Source: Rhodoferax koreense (GTDB lineage Bacteria > Pseudomonadota > Gammaproteobacteria > Burkholderiales > Burkholderiaceae_C). From it: DNA of 64,000 nt. The position numbers and the translations under genes were made by a program. Position 1 is the first letter of the stretch; each line of letters begins with the position of its first letter. Positions 8,693-17,490 of the stretch are shown here, piece by piece. The notes below the pieces were generated by a model. It searched no databases, was not told where the DNA came from, and worked only from the letters and a program-made list of their open reading frames with translations. Location: the NCBI RefSeq assembly GCF_001955695.1, contig NZ_CP019236.1, forward strand, positions 4,526,001 through 4,590,000, given 5' to 3'.

Positions 8693-10105
8693 CTAGTAGC
8701 TACCGGAGCCGTAGTCGGAAGCCAGGCTCTCGAATTTCGTGATGTTGCGCAGGAAGGCAAGCTTGACCGTGCCGGTCGGGCCGTTCCGCTGCTTGGCGAT
8801 GATGACCTCGGCCACGCCCGGCTCCTTGCACGCGTCCTTGGTGTAGTACTCGTCGCGGTAGATGAACATGATGATGTCGGCATCCTGCTCGATGGCGCCG
8901 GATTCGCGCAGGTCGCTCATCATCGGGCGTTTGTCGGGGCGCTGCTCCACGCTGCGGTTGAGCTGCGACAGCGCGATCACCGGGCATTGCAGTTCGCGCG
9001 CCAGCATCTTCAGGCCGCGGGAGATCTCGCCGAGTTCAGTCGCACGGTTGTCGCCGCCGCTTTCCGAGGAGCCGCTCATGAGCTGCAGGTAGTCGACCAC
9101 GATCAGGCCGAGCTTGCCGCACTGGCGCGCCAGCCGCCGCGCGTTGGCGCGCAGTTCGCTCGGCGTGAGACCAGGCGTTTCGTCGATGTGCAGCGAGATG
9201 GTGCGCAGCTTCTCGATAGCCTCGGTGAGGCGCGGCCATTCGTCGTCGGTGAGTTTGCCGGTGCGCAGATGGCCCTGGTCCACGCGGCCGATCGAACCGA
9301 CGATACGCACGGCGAGCTGGGCCGCGCCCATTTCCATCGAGAAGATCGCGACCGGCAGGCCTTCGTTCAGGGCCACATGCTCGGCGATGTTCACCGCGAA
9401 CGCGGTCTTGCCCATCGAAGGCCGTGCCGCCAGCACGATCATGTCGCCGGCCTGCAGGCCCGAGGTCATGCGGTCCAGGTCGATGAAACCCGTCGGCACG
9501 CCGGTCACGTCGTTGGCGTTGTCGGCCATCTCCTGGACGCGGTCGAGCAGGTCCACCACCAGGGTGTCCATCGACTGGAAACCCTGCTTGTTGCGCGCGC
9601 CCTCCTCGCCGATGTTGAAGATCTTCTGCTCGGCCTCGTCGAGGATCTTGTCGACCGGCCGGCCCTGGGTGTTGAAGGCGTTGGTGGCGATCTCGTCGCT
9701 GGCCGTGACGAGTTTGCGCAGGATGCCGCGCTCGCGCACGATCTCGGCGTAGCGACGGATGTTGCTCGCACTCGGCACGTACTGCGCGAGCGAATTCAGG
9801 TACGCCAGGCCACCGATCTCCTCGGACTTGCCAATGCTCTGCAGCCGCTCGAACACGGTGATCACGTCGGCCGGCTTGCTGGCGTTGATCAGCTCGCGCA
9901 TGGCGGAGAAGATCAGCCGGTGCTCGTGGCGGTAGAAATCGTGGTCCTTGAGCAGGTCACCCACGCGGTCCCAGGCGTTGTTGTCGAGCAGCAGGCCCCC
10001 GAGCACGCTGGACTCGGCTTCGATGGAATGCGGAGGGATGCGCAATTGCGCAACCTGGCGATCCGGGGTGTAGGGCTCGTCCAGATCGGGGAAAACAGCG
10101 GACAT
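8693..10105 (-). CDS. dnaB: Replicative DNA helicase DnaB
   Basis: 470 aa hexameric 5'-3' helicase that unwinds DNA at the chromosomal replication fork. It has the N-terminal helical domain (IEAESSVLGGLLLDNNAWD), a linker, then a RecA-like ATPase with Walker A ARPSMGKT at residues 227-234, Walker B LGLIVVDYLQLM, and the conserved ELQCPVIALSQLNRSVEQR and DLRESGAIEQDADIIMF segments. It ends the rpsF-priB-rpsR-rplI-dnaB group but is separated from rplI by a strong terminator, so it probably also has its own promoter in the 183-bp gap. No intein is present. Confidence 0.98.
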   Translation of the reverse strand: MSAVFPDLDEPYTPDRQVAQLRIPPHSIEAESSVLGGLLLDNNAWDRVGDLLKDHDFYRHEHRLIFSAMRELINASKPADVITVFERLQSIGKSEEIGGLAYLNSLAQYVPSASNIRRYAEIVRERGILRKLVTASDEIATNAFNTQGRPVDKILDEAEQKIFNIGEEGARNKQGFQSMDTLVVDLLDRVQEMADNANDVTGVPTGFIDLDRMTSGLQAGDMIVLAARPSMGKTAFAVNIAEHVALNEGLPVAIFSMEMGAAQLAVRIVGSIGRVDQGHLRTGKLTDDEWPRLTEAIEKLRTISLHIDETPGLTPSELRANARRLARQCGKLGLIVVDYLQLMSGSSESGGDNRATELGEISRGLKMLARELQCPVIALSQLNRSVEQRPDKRPMMSDLRESGAIEQDADIIMFIYRDEYYTKDACKEPGVAEVIIAKQRNGPTGTVKLAFLRNITKFESLASDYGSGSY

Positions 10106-10150
10106 TAGGTGTTCCAGGAATGAGGACGAATGCTACGGGTCTTGCACGCC

Positions 10151-10210
10151 TTTGTCCAAGGACAAGCTGGGGGCAGGCCTCTGGACAAACGGTGGATAAG
10201 CTCTGGACAA
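10151..10210. promoter_or_regulatory. Repeat cluster with a DnaA-like box upstream of dnaB
   Basis: CTCTGGACAA occurs at 10179-10188 and 10201-10210, 22 bp apart. Between them, GGTGGATAA (10191-10199) reads TTATCCACC on the minus strand, one base from the DnaA consensus TTATNCACA. TTGTCC-AA-GGACAA at 10152-10165 is a perfect inverted repeat sharing the GGACAA unit. The cluster sits in the presumed dnaB promoter region. Confidence 0.4.
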
Positions 10211-10232
10211 GCAGGTATAAATTGCCTGGCCC

Positions 10233-10268
10233 AAAGTAAAAAGCCGCCAGGGCTTGCACCCTGACGGC
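10233..10268 (-). terminator. Rho-independent terminator after rplI
   Basis: The minus strand has GCCGTCAGGG pairing with CCCTGGCGGC (10 bp, one G-T pair, 6-nt loop) followed by TTTTTACTTT. It lies 20 bp past the rplI stop and separates the ribosomal genes from dnaB. Confidence 0.88.
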
Positions 10269-10288
10269 CTTGACGGGACAACGCTGAT

Positions 10289-10741
10289 TTAAGCCGTTTC
10301 GCCGTAGACCGAGACGGTGATGTCGACCACCACGTCGGTGTGCAGTGCCACGCTGACGGTGCTGTCGCCAACGACCTTGATCGGGCCGTTGGGCAGGCGG
10401 ACCTGGGACTTGACAACCTTGAAGCCCAGCTTGCCGAGTTCTTCGGCGATGTCGGCGTTGGTGACGGAGCCGAACAGGCGACCATCGACACCGGCCTTTT
10501 GCGTGAGCTTGACGGTCGAGCCACCGAGCTTTTCGCCCAGGGCTTGCGACTCGGCCAGCTTGGCGGCAGCAGCCTTTTCTAGTTCGGCGCGCTTGGCTTC
10601 GAACTCTTGCTTGGCCTTCTCGGTGGCGCGGCGTGCGCGGCCGGTCGGGATCAGGAAGTTACGGGCGTAGCCGTCTTTGACCTTGACGATTTCGCCGAGG
10701 TTGCCAAGGTTCACAACCTTGTCGAGCAGAATGATTTGCAT
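10289..10741 (-). CDS. rplI: 50S ribosomal protein L9
   Basis: 150 aa, the usual L9 length. The N-terminal rRNA-binding domain reads [21 protein letters not shown] with [16 protein letters not shown] long connecting helix ([20 protein letters not shown]) leads to the C-terminal domain ([16 protein letters not shown]). L9 binds 23S rRNA near the L1 stalk and supports reading-frame maintenance. It is the third ribosomal gene of the operon, 12 bp downstream of rpsR, and is followed by a clear terminator. Confidence 0.99.
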   Translation of the reverse strand: MQIILLDKVVNLGNLGEIVKVKDGYARNFLIPTGRARRATEKAKQEFEAKRAELEKAAAAKLAESQALGEKLGGSTVKLTQKAGVDGRLFGSVTNADIAEELGKLGFKVVKSQVRLPNGPIKVVGDSTVSVALHTDVVVDITVSVYGETA

Positions 10742-10753
10742 GGTCGTGGTTCC

Positions 10754-11038
10754 TTAGACGCGGTGCTGGTCGCTGTACGGCAGCATGGCGAGGAAACGCG
10801 CACGCTTGATGGCGGTGTTGAGCTGGCGCTGGAAGATCGCGCGCGTGCCGGTCAGGCGTGCGGGGATGATCTTGCCGTTTTCGGCGATGAAATCGCGCAG
10901 CGTGTCGATGTCCTTGTAGTCGATCTGTTCGACGCCGGTCACGGTGAAGCGGCAGAAGCGCTTGCGCTTGAACAGCAGGGACTGGGTATTGCGCTTCGGG
11001 CGCTTGTCTTTGTTATTGAAACGTTTTGGTCCGGCCAT
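10754..11038 (-). CDS. rpsR: 30S ribosomal protein S18
   Basis: 94 aa. Contains the S18 core: [18 protein letters not shown], then [19 protein letters not shown] and [19 protein letters not shown], ending near the C-terminus. S18 pairs with S6 on the platform of the 30S subunit. The N-terminus is lysine/arginine rich ([11 protein letters not shown]). It lies 13 bp downstream of priB in the same operon. Confidence 0.99.
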   Translation of the reverse strand: MAGPKRFNNKDKRPKRNTQSLLFKRKRFCRFTVTGVEQIDYKDIDTLRDFIAENGKIIPARLTGTRAIFQRQLNTAIKRARFLAMLPYSDQHRV

Positions 11039-11051
11039 GATGGACTCCTGA

Positions 11052-11339
11052 TTAATCTGGTTGAAACTCTTGAATATGGAACACGACGTTCTTGCCGACC
11101 CTGGGTGTCGCCAGGAAACCGGTAAACAACCAGTTGCTGCCTAGCGCCTGCTGCCGGAGCCTCTCGGCCACCGCGCCGAGCGCCGTGGCCTTCACCGTTG
11201 CCTTGATCTGCCGGGTCTGCCCTGCCTGTTCGAGACTCGACGCGTGTTCGAGAATCAGGTCCAGGGCGGGAATGCCGGCTGGCGTGTAGCGCAGGGTTTT
11301 CACCTCGGCGATACAGGCCGTCAAAACAACTTGGTTCAC
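11052..11339 (-). CDS. priB: Primosomal replication protein N (PriB)
   Basis: 95 aa single-stranded-DNA-binding OB-fold protein of the replication restart primosome, which works with PriA and DnaT to reload DnaB. The order rpsF-priB-rpsR-rplI is the standard one in beta- and gammaproteobacteria. The segment [20 protein letters not shown] and the C-terminal [18 protein letters not shown] fit the family. It starts with ATG at 11339 ([13 protein letters not shown]), 53 bp after rpsF. Confidence 0.93.
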   Translation of the reverse strand: MNQVVLTACIAEVKTLRYTPAGIPALDLILEHASSLEQAGQTRQIKATVKATALGAVAERLRQQALGSNWLFTGFLATPRVGKNVVFHIQEFQPD

Positions 11340-11392
11340 TCCGTGCGGGTCAAACCGTCAATGTTCGATATCGCTACTTTTAGTGGGCTGCC

Positions 11393-11761
11393 TTAATGGG
11401 CTGCGTATTCGGCTTGCTGGGTCTTGCGCGCTTCTTCGCGCTCGACGGTCTTCATCATCGACGAAGGGCCGGTTTCGGCCTTCTTCATCACCACGGTCAG
11501 GTGGCGCAGCACGGCGTCGTTGAACTTGAACGCGTGTTCGAGTTCAGCCATGACGGCCTGGTCGGCTTCGATGTTGACGCACAGGTAGTGGGCCTTGGCC
11601 AGCTTGTTGATCTGGTACACCAGTTGACGGCGACCCCAGTCTTCCACGCGGTGGATCTTGCCGCCGCCGGCGGTGATCATGCCCTTGTAGCGTTCCAGCA
11701 TGGCTGGAACCTGTTCGCTTTGATCCGGATGGATCATCAAAATGATTTCGTAATGACGCAT
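11393..11761 (-). CDS. rpsF: 30S ribosomal protein S6
   Basis: 122 aa. [18 protein letters not shown] is the canonical S6 start, followed by [20 protein letters not shown] and [20 protein letters not shown]6 binds S18 in the 30S platform. It is the first gene of the operon, preceded by AAGGAG, a structured leader and a good sigma-70 promoter. In many bacteria the S6:S18 dimer represses its own operon through the leader. Confidence 0.99.
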   Translation of the reverse strand: MRHYEIILMIHPDQSEQVPAMLERYKGMITAGGGKIHRVEDWGRRQLVYQINKLAKAHYLCVNIEADQAVMAELEHAFKFNDAVLRHLTVVMKKAETGPSSMMKTVEREEARKTQQAEYAAH

Positions 11762-11780
11762 AACACTCCTTCAGGGTTGA

Positions 11781-11832
11781 AGCCACCCACCTGTCGAGTA
11801 CGCGTCAATGTACTCGTCTGTAGCGGTGTGGC
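11781..11832 (-). promoter_or_regulatory. Structured leader of rpsF, candidate S6:S18-binding RNA
   Basis: Just upstream of the rpsF Shine-Dalgarno the transcript can form an inner 7-bp stem CGAGTAC/GTACTCG with an 8-nt loop. It is enclosed by an outer stem GCCAC/GTGGC plus ACC/GGT with a bulge, leaving an asymmetric internal loop. Leaders bound by S6:S18 have a CCG in a bulge next to such a stem, and here ACCGC lies at the junction. The fold is seen; the protein binding is inferred from family knowledge. Confidence 0.45.
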
Positions 11833-11847
11833 AAGGCAAAGCCGATG

Positions 11848-11877
11848 ATTATAGCCCGGAGATCGGCGTTTCGCCAA
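11848..11877 (-). promoter_or_regulatory. Sigma-70-type promoter of the rpsF operon
   Basis: On the minus strand, TTGGCG is followed 18 bp later by a perfect TATAAT box. Transcription would begin near 11841, about 80 nt before the rpsF ATG. Confidence 0.7.
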
Positions 11878-11887
11878 ATTTTGGCTG

Positions 11888-14179
11888 TTAGAGGCGCTGC
11901 GGCCGCCCCAGCAGGCTCACGCCCCAGACCACCAGCGCACCGGCGGCCACTCCGAACACCCCGGCCGAGACCGGCTGGATGCCGAACCACAGCCCCGAGC
12001 CCTGCAGCCCGAAAAAAGCCCGCACGCCGGCCGCGTTGAGCAGCATGTAGGCCACGGCGATGCCCAGGCCCGCCAGCATGCCAGCCACGGCCGCCGCGCG
12101 CGTGGTGCGTGCCCAGAAGATGCCGAACACCATGGCCGGGAAGAACGCGGAAGCCGCAAGCGAAAACGAGGCGGACACCAGCATCAGGATGTCGGCTGGC
12201 TTCTGCGCCGCCACGTAGGCCGCAGCCAGCGCCACCAGCAGCAGCGCGAACTTGGAGAGCATCACGCGCACCATGGCGCCCTGGCGGTCCTTGGTGCCGC
12301 GGAAGTAGAAATCGTAGGCCAGGGCGTTGCCCATGGTCAGCAGCAGGCCGTCGGCGGTGGACAGGGCTGCGGCCAAGCCGCCGGCCGCCACCAGGCCCGA
12401 CACCACGTACGGCAGGCCGCCGAGCTCGGGTGTGGCCAGCATGATGATGTCGGCCTCGAGCTTGAGCTCGGAAAACTGCAGGATGCGGTCGCCGTTCACG
12501 TCGGCCACCGACAACAGCGCCGGATCGACCTGCGCCCATTGTGCGATCCATTTCGGCAAGGTGTCGAAGCTTTGCCCCACCAGGTTGCTCAGCACCTCGT
12601 ATTTCACCAGCACGGCCAGCGCCGGCGCGGCCAGGTAAAGCAGCGCGATGAAGAACAGCGACCAGGCCACCGACGTGCGCGCCTCGGCGACGGATGGGGT
12701 GGTGTAGAACCGGGTGAGCAGGTGCGGCAGGCTCGCCGTGCCCACCATCAGGCAGAACATCAGCGCCAGGAAATTGAGCCGAGAATTCTGGAACATCTCG
12801 CGTTCGCGCGGCGTGCCTTCCGGATCGCCGGCAAAGGCCTGCGCATGCGGCGACATGCCGGCCAGGGGACGGGAATGGTCGCGGTTCTCCTGCATGGCCC
12901 GGGTCCAGAGTTCGCGGGCCGATTCCACGTCGCGCGGCAGCGCAGCGAGTTCCCGGCTGGCGCGCTGCACGACCAGCGCGTCGGCACGGTCGTCCTTCAG
13001 CTGGCGGATGCGCGCCTGGGCCGCGGCCCGCTCCCGTGCCAGGGTACCGGCCACGTCCTTCAGCATCTGCTCGTAGATGTCGGCACGGCGGCCGTATTCG
13101 GCCACCACCGCCATCTCGGCGGGCGAGGAAGCCAGTTGCTTTTCAAGCCGTGCGATCTTCTCCAGCTGCTGGCCGTAGACCAGCGGCGCGAGCGGATTGC
13201 CGAGTTGCTTGTAGGCCAGCCACGACACCGGGATCACGAAGGCCAGGATCAGGATCACGCATTGGGCGACCTGGGTCCAGGTCACGGCCCGCATGCCGCC
13301 GAGGAACGAACACACCAGCACCCCGCCCAGGCCCATCAGGATGCCGATCTCGAACTGCACGCCCGTCAGGCGCGACGCGATCAGGCCGACGCCGTAGATC
13401 TGCGCCACCACGTAGGTGAACGAACACAGGATGGCGGCGCCCGCGGCGATCCAGCGCGGCCAACGCCCGCCGTAGCGCACCCCGAAGAAGTCCGGCACCG
13501 TGTAGAGATTGAGCCGGCGCAGCTGCGGCGCGATCAACAGCGCCACCAGGCAGAAGCCGCCCGTCCAGCCCATGATGTAGGCCAGTCCGCCGGCCTGGGT
13601 TTCCGAACCCGAGAAGCCCTGCAGGTACAGCCCGCCGGCCAGGCTGATGAAGGACGCGGCGCTCATCCAGTCGGCCGCCGTGGCCATGCCGTTGTAGATG
13701 GGCGGGATGCGGCGCCCGGCCACGTAGTACTCGGCTGCGTCGGACGTACGGCAATACACGCCGATGCTCGCGTACAGCGCCAGCGTCACGAACAGGAAGA
13801 TGCCGCCGATCCAGTAACGCGACAGGCCTTGGCGCTCGGCCACCGCCATCACCGCCAGGAACACCAGCAGCCCGACCACGTAAACGCCGAAATTGCGGTG
13901 CAGCCGCCGCAGCCGGCTGCGGTTCGCCGCCGCCTCCGGCGCACTGGTTGCCACTGGTGCGCCGTCGGCTCGTCTGAGCCACGCATACAGCGCAACGATA
14001 ACGATGTAACACAGCACCACGCCCTGCGCACAGAACCAGTAGTTGAGCGGCCAGCCCGCCACCACCAGCGTCATGTCGCGCGCGAAGAACACGCCGCCGA
14101 AAGACAGCACGCCCCAGACCAGCAGCAGGATCTTGCGCAGGGAGGAGCTGGGGGCCACGAGGGCGGGTACGGCGGACAT
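11888..14179 (-). CDS. Sodium/solute symporter fused to a DUF4212 subunit
   Basis: 763 aa from the ATG at 14179; upstream codons look non-coding. Residues 15-70 match the small DUF4212 membrane subunit (GWPLNYWFCAQGVVL). From about residue 95 it is a SLC5/SSS sodium:solute symporter of the VC_2705 group, related to the acetate permease ActP (EYYVAGRRIPPIYNGMATAA, NLYTVPDFFGVRYGGRWP). Residues about 337-432 form a charged coiled coil (QQLEKIARLEKQLASS and onward) placed between membrane helices. The two parts are usually separate adjacent genes. Likely cargo is a short-chain organic acid such as acetate or lactate, not proven. The gene diverges from the 14356 gene. Confidence 0.85.
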   Translation of the reverse strand: MSAVPALVAPSSSLRKILLLVWGVLSFGGVFFARDMTLVVAGWPLNYWFCAQGVVLCYIVIVALYAWLRRADGAPVATSAPEAAANRSRLRRLHRNFGVYVVGLLVFLAVMAVAERQGLSRYWIGGIFLFVTLALYASIGVYCRTSDAAEYYVAGRRIPPIYNGMATAADWMSAASFISLAGGLYLQGFSGSETQAGGLAYIMGWTGGFCLVALLIAPQLRRLNLYTVPDFFGVRYGGRWPRWIAAGAAILCSFTYVVAQIYGVGLIASRLTGVQFEIGILMGLGGVLVCSFLGGMRAVTWTQVAQCVILILAFVIPVSWLAYKQLGNPLAPLVYGQQLEKIARLEKQLASSPAEMAVVAEYGRRADIYEQMLKDVAGTLARERAAAQARIRQLKDDRADALVVQRASRELAALPRDVESARELWTRAMQENRDHSRPLAGMSPHAQAFAGDPEGTPREREMFQNSRLNFLALMFCLMVGTASLPHLLTRFYTTPSVAEARTSVAWSLFFIALLYLAAPALAVLVKYEVLSNLVGQSFDTLPKWIAQWAQVDPALLSVADVNGDRILQFSELKLEADIIMLATPELGGLPYVVSGLVAAGGLAAALSTADGLLLTMGNALAYDFYFRGTKDRQGAMVRVMLSKFALLLVALAAAYVAAQKPADILMLVSASFSLAASAFFPAMVFGIFWARTTRAAAVAGMLAGLGIAVAYMLLNAAGVRAFFGLQGSGLWFGIQPVSAGVFGVAAGALVVWGVSLLGRPQRL

Positions 14180-14355
14180 GAAGGCAGGCGAATCGAACGG
14201 GCGTGGCGGAACAAGGGTGACCAGCCGGGCGGATGGCCGTCGGCATCCTAGCCCAGGCCGGGCCCTGGGCCATTCCGTGTTTACCCAGCGCCCGCGCGTC
14301 CGGCGCATGCGGTGCCGGCGGCCCGCGTAGTAGCATGCACGCCGGAGGCCTCTGG

Positions 14356-14808
14356 ATGAAGTACATGAAAACCGAGTCGGGCCAGCGCGCCTTCAAGGAG
14401 CGCGACCCGGCACTTTCGACCAGGTTGCGCGCGGCGTTCATCCTGATCGACGGCAAACGCAGCCTGCAGGAAGTGCTCCAGGCCACCGCGGGCCTGGGCA
14501 TCGCCGAGTCCGACGTCGCGCAGTTGCTGACGCTTGGCTTCATCGCCGAGGCGGAAATCGCGGCGCCCGAGCCAGGCCCGGCCACACCGGCGCCCCCCTC
14601 GGGCCCGACCACGCCGCAGGCGCTTTACCTGCGGGCCTATCCGGTCGCCACGCAACTCACCGCAGGGCTGGGCCTGCGCGGTTTCCGGCTGAACCTGGCC
14701 GTGGAACAGGCCGCGGGTTACCCGCAACTCGTGGCCTTGTTGCCGCGGATCCGGGAAGCCGTCGGCCCCGCCAAATGCCGCGCGCTGGAGGAGGCGCTGG
14801 GGGTCTAG
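14356..14808 (+). CDS. Conserved hypothetical protein
   Basis: 150 aa from the ATG at 14356, chosen because GGAGG lies 7 bp upstream. The N-terminal half (YMKTESGQRAFKERDPALS, then AAFILIDGKRSLQEVLQ) looks like a winged-helix or PilZ-associated type of small domain. A proline/alanine-rich linker around residues 80-97 leads to a helical C-terminal half (LRGFRLNLAVEQAAGYPQLV). I recognise no catalytic motif, signal peptide or membrane segment. It is between a divergent symporter and a convergent ppsA, whose stop lies 17 bp beyond its own. Function unknown. Confidence 0.7.
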   Translation: MKYMKTESGQRAFKERDPALSTRLRAAFILIDGKRSLQEVLQATAGLGIAESDVAQLLTLGFIAEAEIAAPEPGPATPAPPSGPTTPQALYLRAYPVATQLTAGLGLRGFRLNLAVEQAAGYPQLVALLPRIREAVGPAKCRALEEALGV

Positions 14809-14825
14809 CCCAACGCCGCCGGTGA

Positions 14826-17219
14826 TCAGCCGCGCGCGAGCTGCTGCCAGGTGGCGACGACGCTGTCGGGGTTCAGCGAGATCGACTCGATGCCCTGGTC
14901 GGCCAGCCACTGCGCGAAATCGGGATGGTCGCTCGGGCCCTGGCCACAGATGCCCACGTACTTGCCCTTCGCCTTGCAGGCCTTGATGGCACGGCTCAGC
15001 ATGGCCTTGACGGCCGGGTCGCGTTCGTCGAAGTCGGCCGCCAGCAATTCCAGGCCGGAATCGCGGTCCAGGCCCAGGGTGAGCTGGGTCAGGTCGTTCG
15101 AGCCGATCGAGAAACCGTCGAAGAACTCCAGGAACTCGTCGGCCAGGATGGCGTTGCTCGGCACTTCGCACATCATGATGATCTTCAGGTCGTCCTGGCC
15201 ACGCTTGAGGCCGTGCTGTGCCAGCAGGTTCGTGACCTTCTCGGCCTGGCCCAGCGTGCGCACGAAAGGCACCATCACCTGCACGTTGGTCAGGCCCATG
15301 TCCTGGCGCACACGCTTGAGTGCCGCACACTCCATGGCGAAGGCTTCGCCGAAATCGGCACTGATGTAGCGGGCCGCGCCGCGGAAGCCGAGCATCGGGT
15401 TTTCTTCTTCCGGCTCGTAGCGGCTGCCGCCGATTAGCTTGCGGTATTCGTTCGACTTGAAGTCGGACATGCGCACGATCACCGGCTTGGGCCAGAAGGC
15501 TGCGGCGATGGTGGCCACGCCCTCGGCCACCTTGTCGACGTAGAAGGCCTTGGGCGAGGCATGGCCGCGCGCCACCGATTCGACGGCCTTCTTCAGGTCG
15601 GCGTCGATGTTCGGGTAGTCGAGGATGGCCTTCGGATGCACGCCGATGTTGTTGTTGATGATGAACTCGAGCCGGGCCAGGCCCACGCCCGCATTGGGCA
15701 ACTGGCAGAAGTCGAAGGCGAGCTGCGGATTGCCCACGTTCATCATGATCTTGGTCTTGATCTCGGGCATCTCGCCGCGCTGCACTTCGGTGACCTCGGT
15801 CTCGAGCAGGCCGTCGTAGATGAAGCCGGTGTCGCCTTCGGAACAGCTCACGGTGACCAGCGTACCGGTGCTGAGCTTTTCGGTGGCGTCGCCGCAGCCG
15901 ACCACGGCCGGAATGCCGAGTTCACGCGCGATGATCGCCGCGTGGCAGGTCCGGCCGCCGCGGTTGGTGACGATGGCGCTGGCGCGCTTCATCACCGGTT
16001 CCCAGTTCGGGTCGGTCATGTCGGTGACCAACACATCGCCGGCCTGTACTTCGTCCATCTGGCTGATGTTGTGCACCAGGCGCACCGGGCCGGTGCCGAT
16101 CTTCTGGCCGATGGCGCGGCCTTCGGCCAGCACGCTGCTCTTGCCCTTGAGCTTGTAGCGCAGCTCGGCCTTGCCGGCCTGCTGGCTTTTCACGGTTTCC
16201 GGGCGCGCCTGCAGGATGTAGAGCAGGCCGTCGGTGCCGTCCTTGCCCCATTCGATGTCCATCGCGCGGCCGTAGTGCTCCTCGATGACCAGCGCGTAGT
16301 GCGCCAGTTGCTCGACGTCGGCATCGGTCAGCGAATAGCGGTTGCGCTGCTCGGTCGGCACGTCGGTGGTCTTCACCAGCTTGCCGGTGGCGGCCTTCTC
16401 GGCGGCGCTGGCGAACTCCATCTGGATCATCTTCGAGCCGAGGTTGCGCCGGATCACAGCCTTCTTGCCAGCCTTCAGCATCGGCTTGTGCACGTAGAAC
16501 TCGTCGGGATTCACTGCACCCTGCACCACGGTTTCGCCCAGGCCGTAGCTGGAGGTGATGAACACCACCTGGTCGAAGCCGGATTCGGTGTCCATGGTGA
16601 ACATCACGCCGGCCGCGCCGAGGTCGGAGCGCACCATGCGCTGCACGCCGGCCGACAGCGCCACGATGTCGTGCGCGAAGCCCTTGTGCACGCGATAGCT
16701 AATGGCGCGGTCGTTGTAGAGCGAGGCGAACACCTCTTTCATCTTGTGCAGCACGTCCTGGATGCCGACCACGTTCAGGAAGGTTTCCTGCTGGCCCGCA
16801 AAGGACGCATCGGGCAGGTCTTCGGCCGTGGCCGAGGAGCGCACGGCGAACGAGGCTTCCGGGTTGCCCGCGCTCAGTTCGGCGAAAGCCTTGGTGATCG
16901 CCGCCTCGAGGTCGGCCGGGAACGGCTGCGCCTCGACCATGCCGCGGATCTCCTCGCCGGCCACGGCCAGAGCGCGCACGTCCTCGATGTCGAGTTCGGC
17001 CAAGCGTTTGCTGATCTTGTCGGCCAGGCCGTCGTGCGCCAGGAAGGTCCGGAACGCGTGCGCCGTGGTCGCGAAGCCCGTGGGCACGCGCACGCCGGAA
17101 GGCAGCTGGGAAATCATCTCGCCGAGACTGGCGTTCTTGCCGCCGACCGACTCGACGTCGGTCATTCTCAGGTTTTCAAACGGTACGACCAGGGCGGTCG
17201 GGCTGAAGAGTGCAGACAT
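14826..17219 (-). CDS. ppsA: Phosphoenolpyruvate synthase
   Basis: 797 aa from the ATG at 17219 ([19 protein letters not shown]), close to the 792 aa of the E. coli enzyme; codons upstream of this are spurious. It converts pyruvate, ATP and water to PEP, AMP and phosphate for gluconeogenesis. The N-terminal ATP-grasp domain has [12 protein letters not shown] and [20 protein letters not shown]. The central phosphohistidine domain has [19 protein letters not shown] with the catalytic His. The C-terminal PEP/pyruvate barrel has [19 protein letters not shown] and [19 protein letters not shown]. The divergent neighbour encodes the kinase/phosphorylase that switches this enzyme off and on. Confidence 0.98.
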   Translation of the reverse strand: MSALFSPTALVVPFENLRMTDVESVGGKNASLGEMISQLPSGVRVPTGFATTAHAFRTFLAHDGLADKISKRLAELDIEDVRALAVAGEEIRGMVEAQPFPADLEAAITKAFAELSAGNPEASFAVRSSATAEDLPDASFAGQQETFLNVVGIQDVLHKMKEVFASLYNDRAISYRVHKGFAHDIVALSAGVQRMVRSDLGAAGVMFTMDTESGFDQVVFITSSYGLGETVVQGAVNPDEFYVHKPMLKAGKKAVIRRNLGSKMIQMEFASAAEKAATGKLVKTTDVPTEQRNRYSLTDADVEQLAHYALVIEEHYGRAMDIEWGKDGTDGLLYILQARPETVKSQQAGKAELRYKLKGKSSVLAEGRAIGQKIGTGPVRLVHNISQMDEVQAGDVLVTDMTDPNWEPVMKRASAIVTNRGGRTCHAAIIARELGIPAVVGCGDATEKLSTGTLVTVSCSEGDTGFIYDGLLETEVTEVQRGEMPEIKTKIMMNVGNPQLAFDFCQLPNAGVGLARLEFIINNNIGVHPKAILDYPNIDADLKKAVESVARGHASPKAFYVDKVAEGVATIAAAFWPKPVIVRMSDFKSNEYRKLIGGSRYEPEEENPMLGFRGAARYISADFGEAFAMECAALKRVRQDMGLTNVQVMVPFVRTLGQAEKVTNLLAQHGLKRGQDDLKIIMMCEVPSNAILADEFLEFFDGFSIGSNDLTQLTLGLDRDSGLELLAADFDERDPAVKAMLSRAIKACKAKGKYVGICGQGPSDHPDFAQWLADQGIESISLNPDSVVATWQQLARG

Positions 17220-17490
17220 GGGAAGGCTCCAAAAGTAAAAACCGGGTCTGCGCGCCGCGCGGTGGGCCAAGGGGCCGGGGCGTCGCCGATGCCTGCCGCG
17301 CATCTTTGCTGTTGTTGGAATGGGATCGGGCAGGACATGAGAAATCGGGTTGACTGAATCGGGTCGATCGAGTGCGTGATGCCTCATTGTAGGGGGCTCG
17401 CCACCCAACGGGTGTAGGCGATGTTCGTACACAGTTTATGCCAGACCCGGTTCCGGACGGCCGTCGATTCCTGCAGAATGCCATCCCATC

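Noticed and set aside
8618..10108. 496-codon open frame opposite dnaB.
   Set aside because: Antisense shadow of dnaB with no motif or ribosome-binding site.
15561..17357. 598-codon open frame opposite ppsA.
   Set aside because: Antisense shadow of a strongly supported gene; low-complexity His/Gln/Ala composition.
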